DNA of 64,000 bases, taken from positions 52,353-116,352 of the forward strand of contig CAMHFN010000006.1 in assembly GCA_946184615.1 (NCBI GenBank), in the 5' to 3' direction. The position numbers and the translations under genes are program-made. This DNA comes from an uncultured Bacteroidales bacterium (GTDB lineage: Bacteria; Bacteroidota; Bacteroidia; Bacteroidales; F082). Below are positions 1-7,955 of this stretch, piece by piece. How positions within the stretch are numbered: the first letter of the stretch is position 1; every line of letters starts with the position of its first letter. The notes below the pieces were generated by a model. That model searched no databases. It had not been told where the DNA came from and saw only the letters and a program-made list of their open reading frames with translations.

Positions 1-886
1 GTTCAATTAACGAAAGTTCCGAAGTATCAATATCATGTTTACCATAAAAACGGTCATAACCCTTAAAGAATGATTTATCCTCATTAAAAACATTGATAGA
101 TTGTATTTGATTCTCTTTTAGAGAATAATAGCCATAATGAACACTAAGCAGATTGGCTATCTCCATGTAATCAAGAATGTCACCAGCATACCGAGTTACA
201 TCACCCTTTGTTCTTGGTTTGCCTGTTAAAGACTGCACCTTTTTGTCTCTAGGATTGTAGTACTTTATCTTTCGCCTTCGGTTATTTAATATGATTTGCG
301 CCACTTTCTTGGGCGCAATCTTACCAGCGGTAACCCGAATGTCATTAAATATGCAATAAGTAGCCTCTTCCGCTGATATAGACATTTCTTTAACATTATT
401 GTTCTCTGAAAGAAGCTTGTTGCCTTCAAGAAGCACTTGTATAATAAGACGAGCTGGCTTGAAGCGAATTTTATTCGCTATAATGTCTTTCGTGTCCTGT
501 GGTTTCATATGTCCACCGGGAAACTGAAATGAAAGTAAAAAAAGGCGTAGGAATTGTGTTAAATCTTGTTTCTCATGAAGGAATTTTGCCATGTTGGAAG
601 TCTCTGTAACATCCGATGTCTTATCCTCGTTATAGAATCCAAAAAGAGCCGGAATTTCAGTACGCCAATTATGAAGTGTCTTGTCAGCCATTCCAATATT
701 CCCCGGAAACAAACGAATGGCATTAAAATACCTATCACTGTACTCTTGACAGGAACAACGAGGAATTTTGCAACATTCATTTGCCATATAAAGCAATACG
801 TTCTCAATATTGCTTTTAAATCGTGGCCTCACAAAATGTATTCTATACCAATACTTGTCGGGAACTTCATAAAACCTTTTTTTCAT
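1..886 (-). CDS. Unidentified last gene of the restriction-modification operon (3' end cut by window edge)
   Basis: An open frame runs without a stop from ATG 886 to the first base, giving 295 visible codons. The ATG overlaps the TGA of the upstream cytosine methyltransferase as ATGA (883-886), the usual sign of translational coupling. The protein is basic, without signal peptide or membrane segment. It starts MKKRFYEVPDKYWYRIHF, has an early cysteine patch (CCKIPRCSC) and a later K/R-rich stretch (NNRRRKIKYYNPRDKK) that could bind nucleic acid. I do not recognise a family and could not pick out a PD-(D/E)XK, HNH, GIY-YIG or PLD motif; the missing C-terminal part may hold the catalytic domain. 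By position after two methyltransferases and an HNH gene, a restriction endonuclease or DNA-recognition subunit is the best inference. Confidence 0.75.
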   Translation of the reverse strand, partial: MKKRFYEVPDKYWYRIHFVRPRFKSNIENVLLYMANECCKIPRCSCQEYSDRYFNAIRLFPGNIGMADKTLHNWRTEIPALFGFYNEDKTSDVTETSNMAKFLHEKQDLTQFLRLFLLSFQFPGGHMKPQDTKDIIANKIRFKPARLIIQVLLEGNKLLSENNNVKEMSISAEEATYCIFNDIRVTAGKIAPKKVAQIILNNRRRKIKYYNPRDKKVQSLTGKPRTKGDVTRYAGDILDYMEIANLLSVHYGYYSLKENQIQSINVFNEDKSFFKGYDRFYGKHDIDTSELSLIE

Positions 887-1923
887 AGCTGTTTCAATAA
901 TTGTTCAGCAATCGCCTTTGCCATAAGTGGAGGTACGGCATTGCCAACTTGTTTATACTGGCTTGTTTTTGAACCGAAAAAAACAATCGAATCTGAAAAA
1001 GATTGGATTCTAGCACTTTCACGAACTGTGGGTATGCGATTATACTTATAATGGAAGTGGTGGCGGTGTCCTGTGTCTATTGTAAAACTCGGCGTTTGGC
1101 TATTTAGTCTTGTCCAAGCAATATGAACTTTTCGTGTGTTTTGCAGGTCAAGCGGCAGGTCTTTATAATTGCCACCATCAGGAACCATAGAAATAATTCT
1201 TTGAGTTTGTTCTGTATGGATAGTAATGTCATGATTATAAACTCCTTTACTACCCTGACGAATTGTCTTTTGGTATTCTGACATTGCTGGGGATGGATAT
1301 TCTGCGCCATTTGGTAAACTTGTTTCTGGCAAATCAGAAAGAGCTTGCTCTGATGTAACCTTACTCTCAATCGTTGGTTTGGGATATACAAATTCTTTAC
1401 TGTTTAGTAATCCCACGAATACTGCACGACGGCGATTTTGAGGCACCCCGAAATCTGAAGCAAGTAAAACCTTACTGACAACCTTGTACCCTAATACCTC
1501 AAAATCTCTTATAATAGATTGTTTTATTATTCCATTCCCTATAGTTAAAATATTTGGAACGTTTTCGAGAACAAACGCTTTGGGCTTGAAATACTCAACC
1601 ATTCGAACAAAGGACTTATAAAGCTTGTTGCGATCATCGTCAATAATTCGTTTACCAGCAACAGAAAACCCCTGACACGGTGGCCCTCCTATTATCACAT
1701 CAACATTTTTATTATGTATCTTTTTTTTAACTTCCTTTGGTTCCAAGCTCATAAGATCAGCACATATTGTCTCGCTTCCATGATGATTTTGACGGAATGT
1801 TTCAAGGCAATCATTCCAATTATCTATTCCCACCAATACATCGTAGCCAGACTGTTCGAAACCCAGTGAGAGACCACCACAGCCACAAAAAAGATCTATA
1901 ACGTTATATTTTTTCTTTGACAT
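883..1923 (-). CDS. DNA (cytosine-5-)-methyltransferase 1 of the operon
   Basis: Transfers a methyl group from S-adenosylmethionine to C5 of cytosine within a target site, protecting host DNA from a cognate nuclease. All core C5-methyltransferase motifs are visible in the 346 residues: motif I IDLFCGCGGLSLGFE (9-23, SAM binding), motif IV GGPPCQGFS with catalytic Cys about 83, motif VI ENV (120-122), motif VIII QNRRR (162-166), and near the C terminus RESARIQSFSD followed by QVGNAVPPLMAKAI. The target-recognition region lies between about residues 200 and 290. The length suits a compact Dcm-like enzyme. It follows the HNH gene by 3 bases and overlaps the next gene as ATGA. The recognition sequence cannot be read from the protein. 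Family is certain; the restriction-modification role follows from context. Confidence 0.96.
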   Translation of the reverse strand: MSKKKYNVIDLFCGCGGLSLGFEQSGYDVLVGIDNWNDCLETFRQNHHGSETICADLMSLEPKEVKKKIHNKNVDVIIGGPPCQGFSVAGKRIIDDDRNKLYKSFVRMVEYFKPKAFVLENVPNILTIGNGIIKQSIIRDFEVLGYKVVSKVLLASDFGVPQNRRRAVFVGLLNSKEFVYPKPTIESKVTSEQALSDLPETSLPNGAEYPSPAMSEYQKTIRQGSKGVYNHDITIHTEQTQRIISMVPDGGNYKDLPLDLQNTRKVHIAWTRLNSQTPSFTIDTGHRHHFHYKYNRIPTVRESARIQSFSDSIVFFGSKTSQYKQVGNAVPPLMAKAIAEQLLKQL

Positions 1924-1926
1924 AAT

Positions 1927-2691
1927 TTATATTTTATTAAACACACAATCCCGATGCCACTCAAGGAACATAGGGTTAGGCAAATGCTCTTCTGGCAAAC
2001 GAATAGGCTGGTTCTTAATGCTTGCAAAATGTCTCGCATAGTAATCCTCAGTTTCGTAATGCCTTAATTTATCTGCCAAAATGATTCTATTATTCTTGTC
2101 AACACTTATGAAGCCTTGGTCGAAAGCCTTATCATACAATGCAGAAAGACAAATGCCGTTTTCTGGATTCAACCTTTCCTTTTCATTCACCGACCACGGG
2201 ATAATATGACTGGCCACCAACAGTTCAGGTATGTTAATACCTGTGATGGCGCAGTGGCTTTCATAATTGTTCAATATCATGGCACGGAAAGCATTTTGGT
2301 TTACCCGTTGTTTTACATACGCCATCCTGTCCATTCCTTTCAACAGGGAATCTTCTATTTTCAAAGATTGTTCAAAGGTCTGTTTCTGTAACCGATTCTT
2401 AATCTTCTCCGCTTCCAAAAACAAGTCTTCCTTGTTGTCGGCAAACTCATCCCAATATGGCATGCACACACTTAATCCACCGGGCATCCCTGTGCGTCCA
2501 CTATTGATAATATACGGGTCGCAGGCGGCATAATTCACCAAACGCAAGGCAACGGCATTCTCTGTCCTGTTCATCAACTTGGCTAATTCTCTAACCTCAG
2601 GAGTCGTATGGTTCAACCGACCAAATGGCAGCTGAAAATACAATGCCAATGTCAGAATCATTTCGTCCCGTGTCCAAAGTCGTTTCGGCAT
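1927..2691 (-). CDS. HNH endonuclease (HNH_2-type), probable restriction nuclease
   Basis: A 254-residue protein with a C-terminal HNH/beta-beta-alpha-metal nuclease domain: SHIIPW (His about 162), PENGICLS (Asn about 178) and LYDKAFDQGFI. The third position is an Asp-containing segment rather than His, as is common in HNH_2-type restriction endonucleases. The first 100 residues (RLWTRDEMILTLALYFQLPF, then LAKLMNRTENAVALRL) look like a helical DNA-binding or recognition region often found in front of this nuclease. It lies 2 bases after the receiver-domain gene and 3 bases before the methyltransferase gene. It is the most direct candidate for the cutting enzyme of the locus. The nuclease fold is well supported; the site it cuts is unknown. 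Confidence 0.88.
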   Translation of the reverse strand: MPKRLWTRDEMILTLALYFQLPFGRLNHTTPEVRELAKLMNRTENAVALRLVNYAACDPYIINSGRTGMPGGLSVCMPYWDEFADNKEDLFLEAEKIKNRLQKQTFEQSLKIEDSLLKGMDRMAYVKQRVNQNAFRAMILNNYESHCAITGINIPELLVASHIIPWSVNEKERLNPENGICLSALYDKAFDQGFISVDKNNRIILADKLRHYETEDYYARHFASIKNQPIRLPEEHLPNPMFLEWHRDCVFNKI

Positions 2692-2693
2692 AA

Positions 2694-3584
2694 TTATCGC
2701 AATAGCGCGTTGAAAACATTTGAATAATTTAAGATATTCTGGCGGATTTCTTTAAAGAATTTGTCATCAAAACATTTATCTCCATTTCTTGTCAAAAGAA
2801 TTTCTTTTCCATCTCGCAACTCACTTTTACAGTGTGCCAATTCATTCCGTGGGATAATGATTGCTTTTTTATAATCCTCGAAGAAATTGCCATTTTTATA
2901 TAAATCAGGTCTACTTTGTTCAATAATGATTTTTAACGCATGGGCTTTTTGATACGAGTCTAAATGTAAGATAATCTCCTGAATATTCTTGCCTCGCCAA
3001 ACAAGTTGGCATTTATTATTGCAACTTAATGATTTTTGAAGAGTCGTTTCCCGATTTGCTGTAATGTGCTCATGGAACATCTCTAATCTTTTTTCAGTGT
3101 TGAAGTATGACTGAATTATGTTATCCATCATCGAGTCAAGTTCACTCACCTCTGCCATCACTAATCCACGTAGGTTGTTTAAATCCTGTACCTTTTTTAT
3201 TGTGGAATCAATAACGGCTTTTACTCTTTTCACAAATTCGGTGTCTGGAGTACGTCCACTATAAAAAACTCCTTCAAGTTCTTTTTCCCTACCTTTTGTT
3301 CTTAGTTCTTCAATTCCCATGGCAGAGTAGAAAACCACATCCGTAAATACACCCAAATCTCTGATCTTTGAGATCAATACTGCACCATTGGGTTGGTCAG
3401 AGAGATTTAGGTCCATCAGAATTAAATCGTAATCGTTATAATTAATGTCTCTCTCTTCTTTGGCTATTAACGTTTTCTCATATATAAAACCAAAATCTTC
3501 AAGATAATCTTGAAGTTGGTCTTCGATGCTCTCCACCCAATCTGCTTCATTTTCAATCCACAATATCTTGTATTTTAGTTTCAT
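2694..3584 (-). CDS. Receiver-domain protein with a C-terminal HEPN-like RNxxxH motif
   Basis: The first ~125 residues fit a response-regulator receiver fold: KILWIENEADW (acidic site 11-15), LILMDLNLSD with the presumed phospho-acceptor Asp58, and VVFYSA with Ser87. The conserved Lys after beta-5 is not evident (the segment reads GVFYSGRTPD), so signalling may be atypical. There is no DNA-binding output domain. Instead residues ~140-296 are helical and contain PRNELAHCKSE (R246 to H251), which matches the Rx4H/RNxxxH signature of HEPN ribonucleases. The gene starts 4 bases after the double-GHKL ATPase gene, so the two probably act as sensor and receiver. That it is a phosphorylation-controlled RNase effector is inference; the receiver assignment is firm, the HEPN assignment moderate. 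It could instead be only a structural helical domain. Confidence 0.85.
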   Translation of the reverse strand: MKLKYKILWIENEADWVESIEDQLQDYLEDFGFIYEKTLIAKEERDINYNDYDLILMDLNLSDQPNGAVLISKIRDLGVFTDVVFYSAMGIEELRTKGREKELEGVFYSGRTPDTEFVKRVKAVIDSTIKKVQDLNNLRGLVMAEVSELDSMMDNIIQSYFNTEKRLEMFHEHITANRETTLQKSLSCNNKCQLVWRGKNIQEIILHLDSYQKAHALKIIIEQSRPDLYKNGNFFEDYKKAIIIPRNELAHCKSELRDGKEILLTRNGDKCFDDKFFKEIRQNILNYSNVFNALLR

Positions 3585-3588
3585 GATA

Positions 3589-5952
3589 TCAGAATTTTAC
3601 TATTAGTTTGAAACCGGGTACTTCTTGTTTTTTTTCAATAGAAATTGTTCCTTTCAGAACGGTTTTGACAAAAGATGCAACATTATATAGTCCTAATCCA
3701 GAACCATTGGTAGTTGTGTACCCTTTTTCTAAAATGCTCTCAGCGTCTGCAATTTTAGGTGATAGGCCATCTCCATCATCGGAAATGGTCATGCAAATAC
3801 GATCACAGTCCTTTTCAAAAACAACGTCAAAATGCTTTGCATTTGCCTTAACGGTATTTGACACCAAATTGTCTATAAAAATGCAGGCTTCCAAGGGGGC
3901 AAATTCTAAAATCTTATAGCAAGACTTATTGGAACAATGCAATTTTAAGTCCCCATAAAACTCTGGTAATACATTGTTGATGTATTCGTCTATGTAATTG
4001 ACAATATCTGCTTTTATTATATCTGCATTGATACTATAGTTCGCTTTGGTGGCAAACTGAGCTATAGATGTTATTTTATCATTTGCACGAGAAATCCTCT
4101 CAACCAACTTGACCGTTTCTTCTGTGGAAAGAGACCCCCCGTTTGCTTTCCTTAAGATTTGTCCAATAGTATTATGGATAGTAGCTGCGTGAATTCGGAT
4201 GTCGTGATGGTATTTTAATATGCGGTCTGTATCGAGATTGCCAACAGAAAGAAGAAATAGATTTTGTTTTGATTTCTGCTCTAACTCCATTTCGGCTTTT
4301 TCTCTTTTTTCCTTCTCTTCTTGAGCTTTCTTTTTTGCCTCTTCCGCTTTTTTCTCTTCCTCCTTCGCTTTTCGTTCAGCCTCTTCTTTCTGGCGGCGCA
4401 TTTCGTCCATTTGCTTCTCAAACTCAGCGACCCTATCCAATAGATACGAGTCGTTGGTTTTTTCTACTAGTTTGCGCATGTCGTCTACCATTTGAGCTTG
4501 AAGCACTTCCGTTTCCGTTGGGTCGGCGACGATATTTGCTAAGTCTTCATTATATTGCAGAACCGTTATCGACTTATCGTTGACCAATGACTTTATAAGT
4601 TGCAAGAAATCAACTTTACTACCAATATTTGTATACAAATGCTTGGCAGAATCTGAATCTTTATCCCCCGCCAACTGTTTTCGTGCTGTCAACGCTAAAC
4701 TTTGATTAACAAAATAGTCTTTTCTCAAGAATCCTTCACCCCATAAAACACCAACGACATAACGTTCTAATCGTCTATGGATTAGCGTAAAGTAATTTAT
4801 TAATTGTCGAGATGCTTCTGTTTCGATTAAACCACCATCACGACTGGATACCTCCTTAATAAGGTTAACATCGTCAGTCTCAACATCAACTCGACCAAAC
4901 AAATCACGTGTGCCAAGAAAGCGATTGTATCCTTGCTGTTGGCGTTGATTTAAGCCCCAGCTATCATCATTCCATTCACCATATGGCAAAATACGAAAAC
5001 CATTTCTGAAAAGAAAAATGTTGCCATAACTAACCGGTTGAACCCCCATCATTCTAGTAAATGAAGTCTTGGCGGCGTGATTCAAAAAGAAAAGACTCAC
5101 TGATGCGGAATCTATTTGTGAAAAATCCTGATTTGATTCCTCAATTTCATACATCTTAATACCACGATCAGACAGTGTTGTGTGTATTGTGTCGTTTTCA
5201 ATGCGGCTTTCTATCTGTGTGGTTTTTAGTTTCAGTACATCAGCAATAGAGTTCTCAATAACTCCATTCACTTTCTTGTGAGCAGATTCGGTGTTTTTAT
5301 CATTTTCCTTCATTCTGGGAGCGATTATCTCTATCTGAAAATCATCATCAGTCCCAGAAAAAGGATTGATCATTTTTTCCAATGATTTCTTCAAACGAAG
5401 AATGTCATCCCGAGACCAATTATCACGAAGGTTTCTGAATTCTAAAATCGTACCTGTTGAATAATTTTGAGGAAAAGTCGGGATGGAGTCTAGACTCTCA
5501 TGAGGGATATCAATAGTATTAAACTCTGTCTTCTTGTTGCTTTCGAAAGACGACCAATCCACATAAAGTACTTCTGTTTTATTACTCTCTTCGCTTCTTG
5601 TTGTAAGGATGAGGTTGTTTGCTAAACGATCACACGACAATCGACCAATACCTTTTGCCCCAGCATAGTGACGAGTAAATTTATCACGATAGGATAAATC
5701 TTCCGTTCCATCGCTTTTGGCCGAATATGCCACAAACAGCCATTTGTCTATCAAATCTTGTTTTGACATGCCTTTGCCGTTGTCGGCAATGCACAAATAG
5801 TCGTTATCAAAAGTAATCTCCACTTTTGAGGCATGAGCGTCATACGAGTTTTTCACCAACTCCAAAATGGCAATATCAGGACTTGTAATCAAATCCCTTC
5901 CCAAGATGTTTTTCAGTTCGGCACTAACTCTGAAATTCAAACTGTCTTTCAT
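3589..5952 (-). CDS. Double-GHKL ATPase: MutL/MORC-like N-terminus, coiled coil, histidine-kinase-like C-terminus
   Basis: A 787-residue protein. The N-terminal Hsp90/MutL/MORC-type ATP site is complete: ELVKNSYDAHA (E31, N35, D38), ADNGKGMS (D57-G61) and GAKGIGR (98-104). A long central region is followed by a strongly charged coiled coil (about 505-563, rich in KEEAERK-type repeats). Then comes a dimerisation/phosphotransfer-like helix with YHHDIR (His about 582-583) and a second ATP module with FIDNLVSN, SDDGDGLS and GSGLGLYN, typical of histidine kinases. The start at 5952 was chosen because it forms an ATGA overlap with the upstream methyltransferase and begins at the conserved domain; a frame extension to 6093 would read antisense-like sequence. 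MORC/paraMORC GHKL ATPases are known in restriction neighbourhoods; the extra kinase module plus receiver partner is unusual. Confidence 0.92.
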   Translation of the reverse strand: MKDSLNFRVSAELKNILGRDLITSPDIAILELVKNSYDAHASKVEITFDNDYLCIADNGKGMSKQDLIDKWLFVAYSAKSDGTEDLSYRDKFTRHYAGAKGIGRLSCDRLANNLILTTRSEESNKTEVLYVDWSSFESNKKTEFNTIDIPHESLDSIPTFPQNYSTGTILEFRNLRDNWSRDDILRLKKSLEKMINPFSGTDDDFQIEIIAPRMKENDKNTESAHKKVNGVIENSIADVLKLKTTQIESRIENDTIHTTLSDRGIKMYEIEESNQDFSQIDSASVSLFFLNHAAKTSFTRMMGVQPVSYGNIFLFRNGFRILPYGEWNDDSWGLNQRQQQGYNRFLGTRDLFGRVDVETDDVNLIKEVSSRDGGLIETEASRQLINYFTLIHRRLERYVVGVLWGEGFLRKDYFVNQSLALTARKQLAGDKDSDSAKHLYTNIGSKVDFLQLIKSLVNDKSITVLQYNEDLANIVADPTETEVLQAQMVDDMRKLVEKTNDSYLLDRVAEFEKQMDEMRRQKEEAERKAKEEEKKAEEAKKKAQEEKEKREKAEMELEQKSKQNLFLLSVGNLDTDRILKYHHDIRIHAATIHNTIGQILRKANGGSLSTEETVKLVERISRANDKITSIAQFATKANYSINADIIKADIVNYIDEYINNVLPEFYGDLKLHCSNKSCYKILEFAPLEACIFIDNLVSNTVKANAKHFDVVFEKDCDRICMTISDDGDGLSPKIADAESILEKGYTTTNGSGLGLYNVASFVKTVLKGTISIEKKQEVPGFKLIVKF

Positions 5953-7241
5953 GGCTTTAACATCTTTTTTAGCACTATTCCCGCCTGCTCCGAAAACAAC
6001 GGCGGAATGGCATTGCCAATTTGGGTATAACGAGGTACTTCCACCTTGCGCATCTTGCCGCCAGTGGTGTATTTCTTCTTGATTTCGTACCAATCAGGAA
6101 ACGATTGGATACGGGCACACTCACGAACGGTCATGATACGGGGTTCACAATAATGCAAGTAGTCATCCGGGCTTCCGGTAATGGTCGGAGAAACCACATT
6201 GGGGTCCAAAATGGTGATGCCGCGTTGTTTGATGCCCCATTGTGCACGGGTTTCACCGTCAATCCGTTTACCTTTTTGAGGATACTCCGCCAACAATTTT
6301 GTGTAACAGGCTATTTTTTCAGGCGTTTGCTTAGCAAAACTATGGCTGTCAGCTATTTTATGCGTTTTGGGATAATCACCACGCATTAGCTTTTCATAAC
6401 TGGTCAATTTTGTTTTTCCATATTTACCAGAATAAAACCCTTTGCGGTCGGGAGAGGGAACTTCTCCGTTGGAACGAAGCAAGTCAGAAACGGCGTCCTG
6501 CAAGGTGTTGTTTGACTTTAAGCCTTTTTGTGCCAAGAATGCATCCCTGTTCTCCACCAAAAGCTTCTCAAAATTCTCAGGAGAACCTATTTCCTTTCGG
6601 ACACCAACTAAGATGAAACGTTTGCGGCGTTGCGGGACACCATATTTGGAAAAGTCTATAACATGGGGCTTTACATTATATCCCAATTCTTCCAACCCAC
6701 GTATTACTTTATGTGAATAGGGCTCGGCACCGTCTTTCTTGTTCTTATCGAAAGCGTATGTGAAGCCTTTTACATTCTCAAAAAGAATCATCTTGGGCTG
6801 CACCAACTCGATAAACTTAATGTAAGAAAACACCAATTGGTTACGAACATCTTCCTCAACGCGTTTACCTGCCATCGAAAAACCTTGGCACGGAGGACCT
6901 CCGGCAACCAAATCCACCTTCCCCCTTAATGATTTCAGTTGTTCTGGGTATTTGTCCAACACCTCATTTATCTCATGTTCCGTTTGAGGCAACCAGTCGG
7001 GCCAATTAAAATGGTGCTTATTATCAATGAGGTTATATTTCAATGTCTCGAAAGCAAAAGCGTTCTTTTCAATGGCAAACAAACCCTCCCATCCGGCTTG
7101 ATACAAGCCAAGAGATAAGCCGCCACAACCGGCAAACAAATCAATAACCGTTGACCGTCCCGTGCTTCCGGTCAATACTAACCCTTCTTTTTTCGGAAAA
7201 GAAGATATTTTAGTGGTTTTCAAATGGTTAGTATTTCTCAT
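5949..7241 (-). CDS. DNA (cytosine-5-)-methyltransferase 2, first gene of the operon
   Basis: A 430-residue C5 cytosine methyltransferase, larger than and only distantly similar to the second one in this operon. Motifs: VIDLFAGCGGLSLG (32-45), AGGPPCQGFSMAGKR with catalytic Cys118, FENVKGF, VPQRRKRFILVG, RECARIQSFPDW and QIGNAIPPLFSEQ. An insertion with NWPDWLPQTEHEINEVL after motif I distinguishes it. Start at ATG 7241 is preferred over an in-frame codon at 7334, because the upstream stretch is a lysine-rich, AT-rich translation lacking domain character. It overlaps the GHKL gene by 4 bases (5949-5952). Two C5 methyltransferases usually mean an asymmetric recognition site or two specificities. 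No convincing TAnnTTTG promoter was found upstream. Confidence 0.95.
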   Translation of the reverse strand: MRNTNHLKTTKISSFPKKEGLVLTGSTGRSTVIDLFAGCGGLSLGLYQAGWEGLFAIEKNAFAFETLKYNLIDNKHHFNWPDWLPQTEHEINEVLDKYPEQLKSLRGKVDLVAGGPPCQGFSMAGKRVEEDVRNQLVFSYIKFIELVQPKMILFENVKGFTYAFDKNKKDGAEPYSHKVIRGLEELGYNVKPHVIDFSKYGVPQRRKRFILVGVRKEIGSPENFEKLLVENRDAFLAQKGLKSNNTLQDAVSDLLRSNGEVPSPDRKGFYSGKYGKTKLTSYEKLMRGDYPKTHKIADSHSFAKQTPEKIACYTKLLAEYPQKGKRIDGETRAQWGIKQRGITILDPNVVSPTITGSPDDYLHYCEPRIMTVRECARIQSFPDWYEIKKKYTTGGKMRKVEVPRYTQIGNAIPPLFSEQAGIVLKKMLKP

Positions 7242-7502
7242 TTTAAACTTTTTTAATTTGTAAAAATACAACAATTTCTTAATACATTTAGGTTTTTTCT
7301 TGTTAATTAAGTTGTTTTTTTTCAACAATCCCACTTAATCAGTTATTCACAAGTGTTGGTGTCATAGTTTTCTTATGTTTATTTCAATTTCAGTTATAAG
7401 TAGCGATAAATACTAAAATGTTTCATATTTTAATATATTTTTTTGATTCCAATGAAACATTCATGCTATTTTACATACATTAAATTAGCTGAATACAACA
7501 AC

Positions 7503-7883
7503 ATGATGACAATGGAAAACAAAAAAGAAAAAACAGACTTGAAATATGATGACTTGGTGAAACAACTGGAACCGCTAATCCAACAAATGAAGACCATTTA
7601 CGATCAGGCGGTAGTTGTTTATACGCCATTGGTGGATGATATTTGTAACCGAAAAGCAAACGAAAACGAAGTGGGGTTGCTGCTCGACTATTTGTTAATG
7701 TTTGCCGATGATGAAAGAATACTACAGTTATACAAAAAAGTATGTAGAGCGTATTGGAAGATCTATCCTACTTCCATCGCTTTCTATATCATGGAATATC
7801 GAAAAGAATATGATCCAGATAGTTTGGTGGGAACAGAATATGAGTATCTATTACATGAAGACGACGAAACAAATGACCACTAG
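7503..7883 (+). CDS. Hypothetical acidic helical protein
   Basis: About 126 residues, predicted to be all-helical and soluble, ending in a very acidic tail (EYEYLLHEDDETNDH). I do not recognise the family. The start at 7503 (MMTMENKKEK) is preferred; the frame is open back to 7443 but that part is AT-rich and reads like leader sequence, and a start at 7512 is equally possible. It is transcribed divergently from the restriction-modification operon across a 261-base AT-rich spacer, so it could be co-regulated with it or be an accessory gene of the same island, but nothing in the protein shows this. It converges on the DUF5131 gene with a 72-base gap. Confidence 0.6.
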   Translation: MMTMENKKEKTDLKYDDLVKQLEPLIQQMKTIYDQAVVVYTPLVDDICNRKANENEVGLLLDYLLMFADDERILQLYKKVCRAYWKIYPTSIAFYIMEYRKEYDPDSLVGTEYEYLLHEDDETNDH

Positions 7884-7955
7884 GTCCAAAGCCAGATGCA
7901 CACTCCGGCATAGTAGATGAAACTCCCGGAGAGCATGGGGTTGCGATCACCCTTG

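Noticed and set aside
5953..6093. N-terminal extension of the GHKL ATPase to residue 834
   Set aside because: The extension reads the methyltransferase gene in another frame and has no domain character; ATG 5952 makes an ATGA overlap and starts at the conserved domain.
1..7502. Mobile element carrying the restriction operon
   Set aside because: The region is AT-rich and looks acquired, but no integrase, transposase, tRNA or attachment repeat is visible within the window.
7242..7502. Promoter of the restriction operon
   Set aside because: No TAnnTTTG match in the right orientation was found near ATG 7241; AT-rich near-matches are too weak to call.
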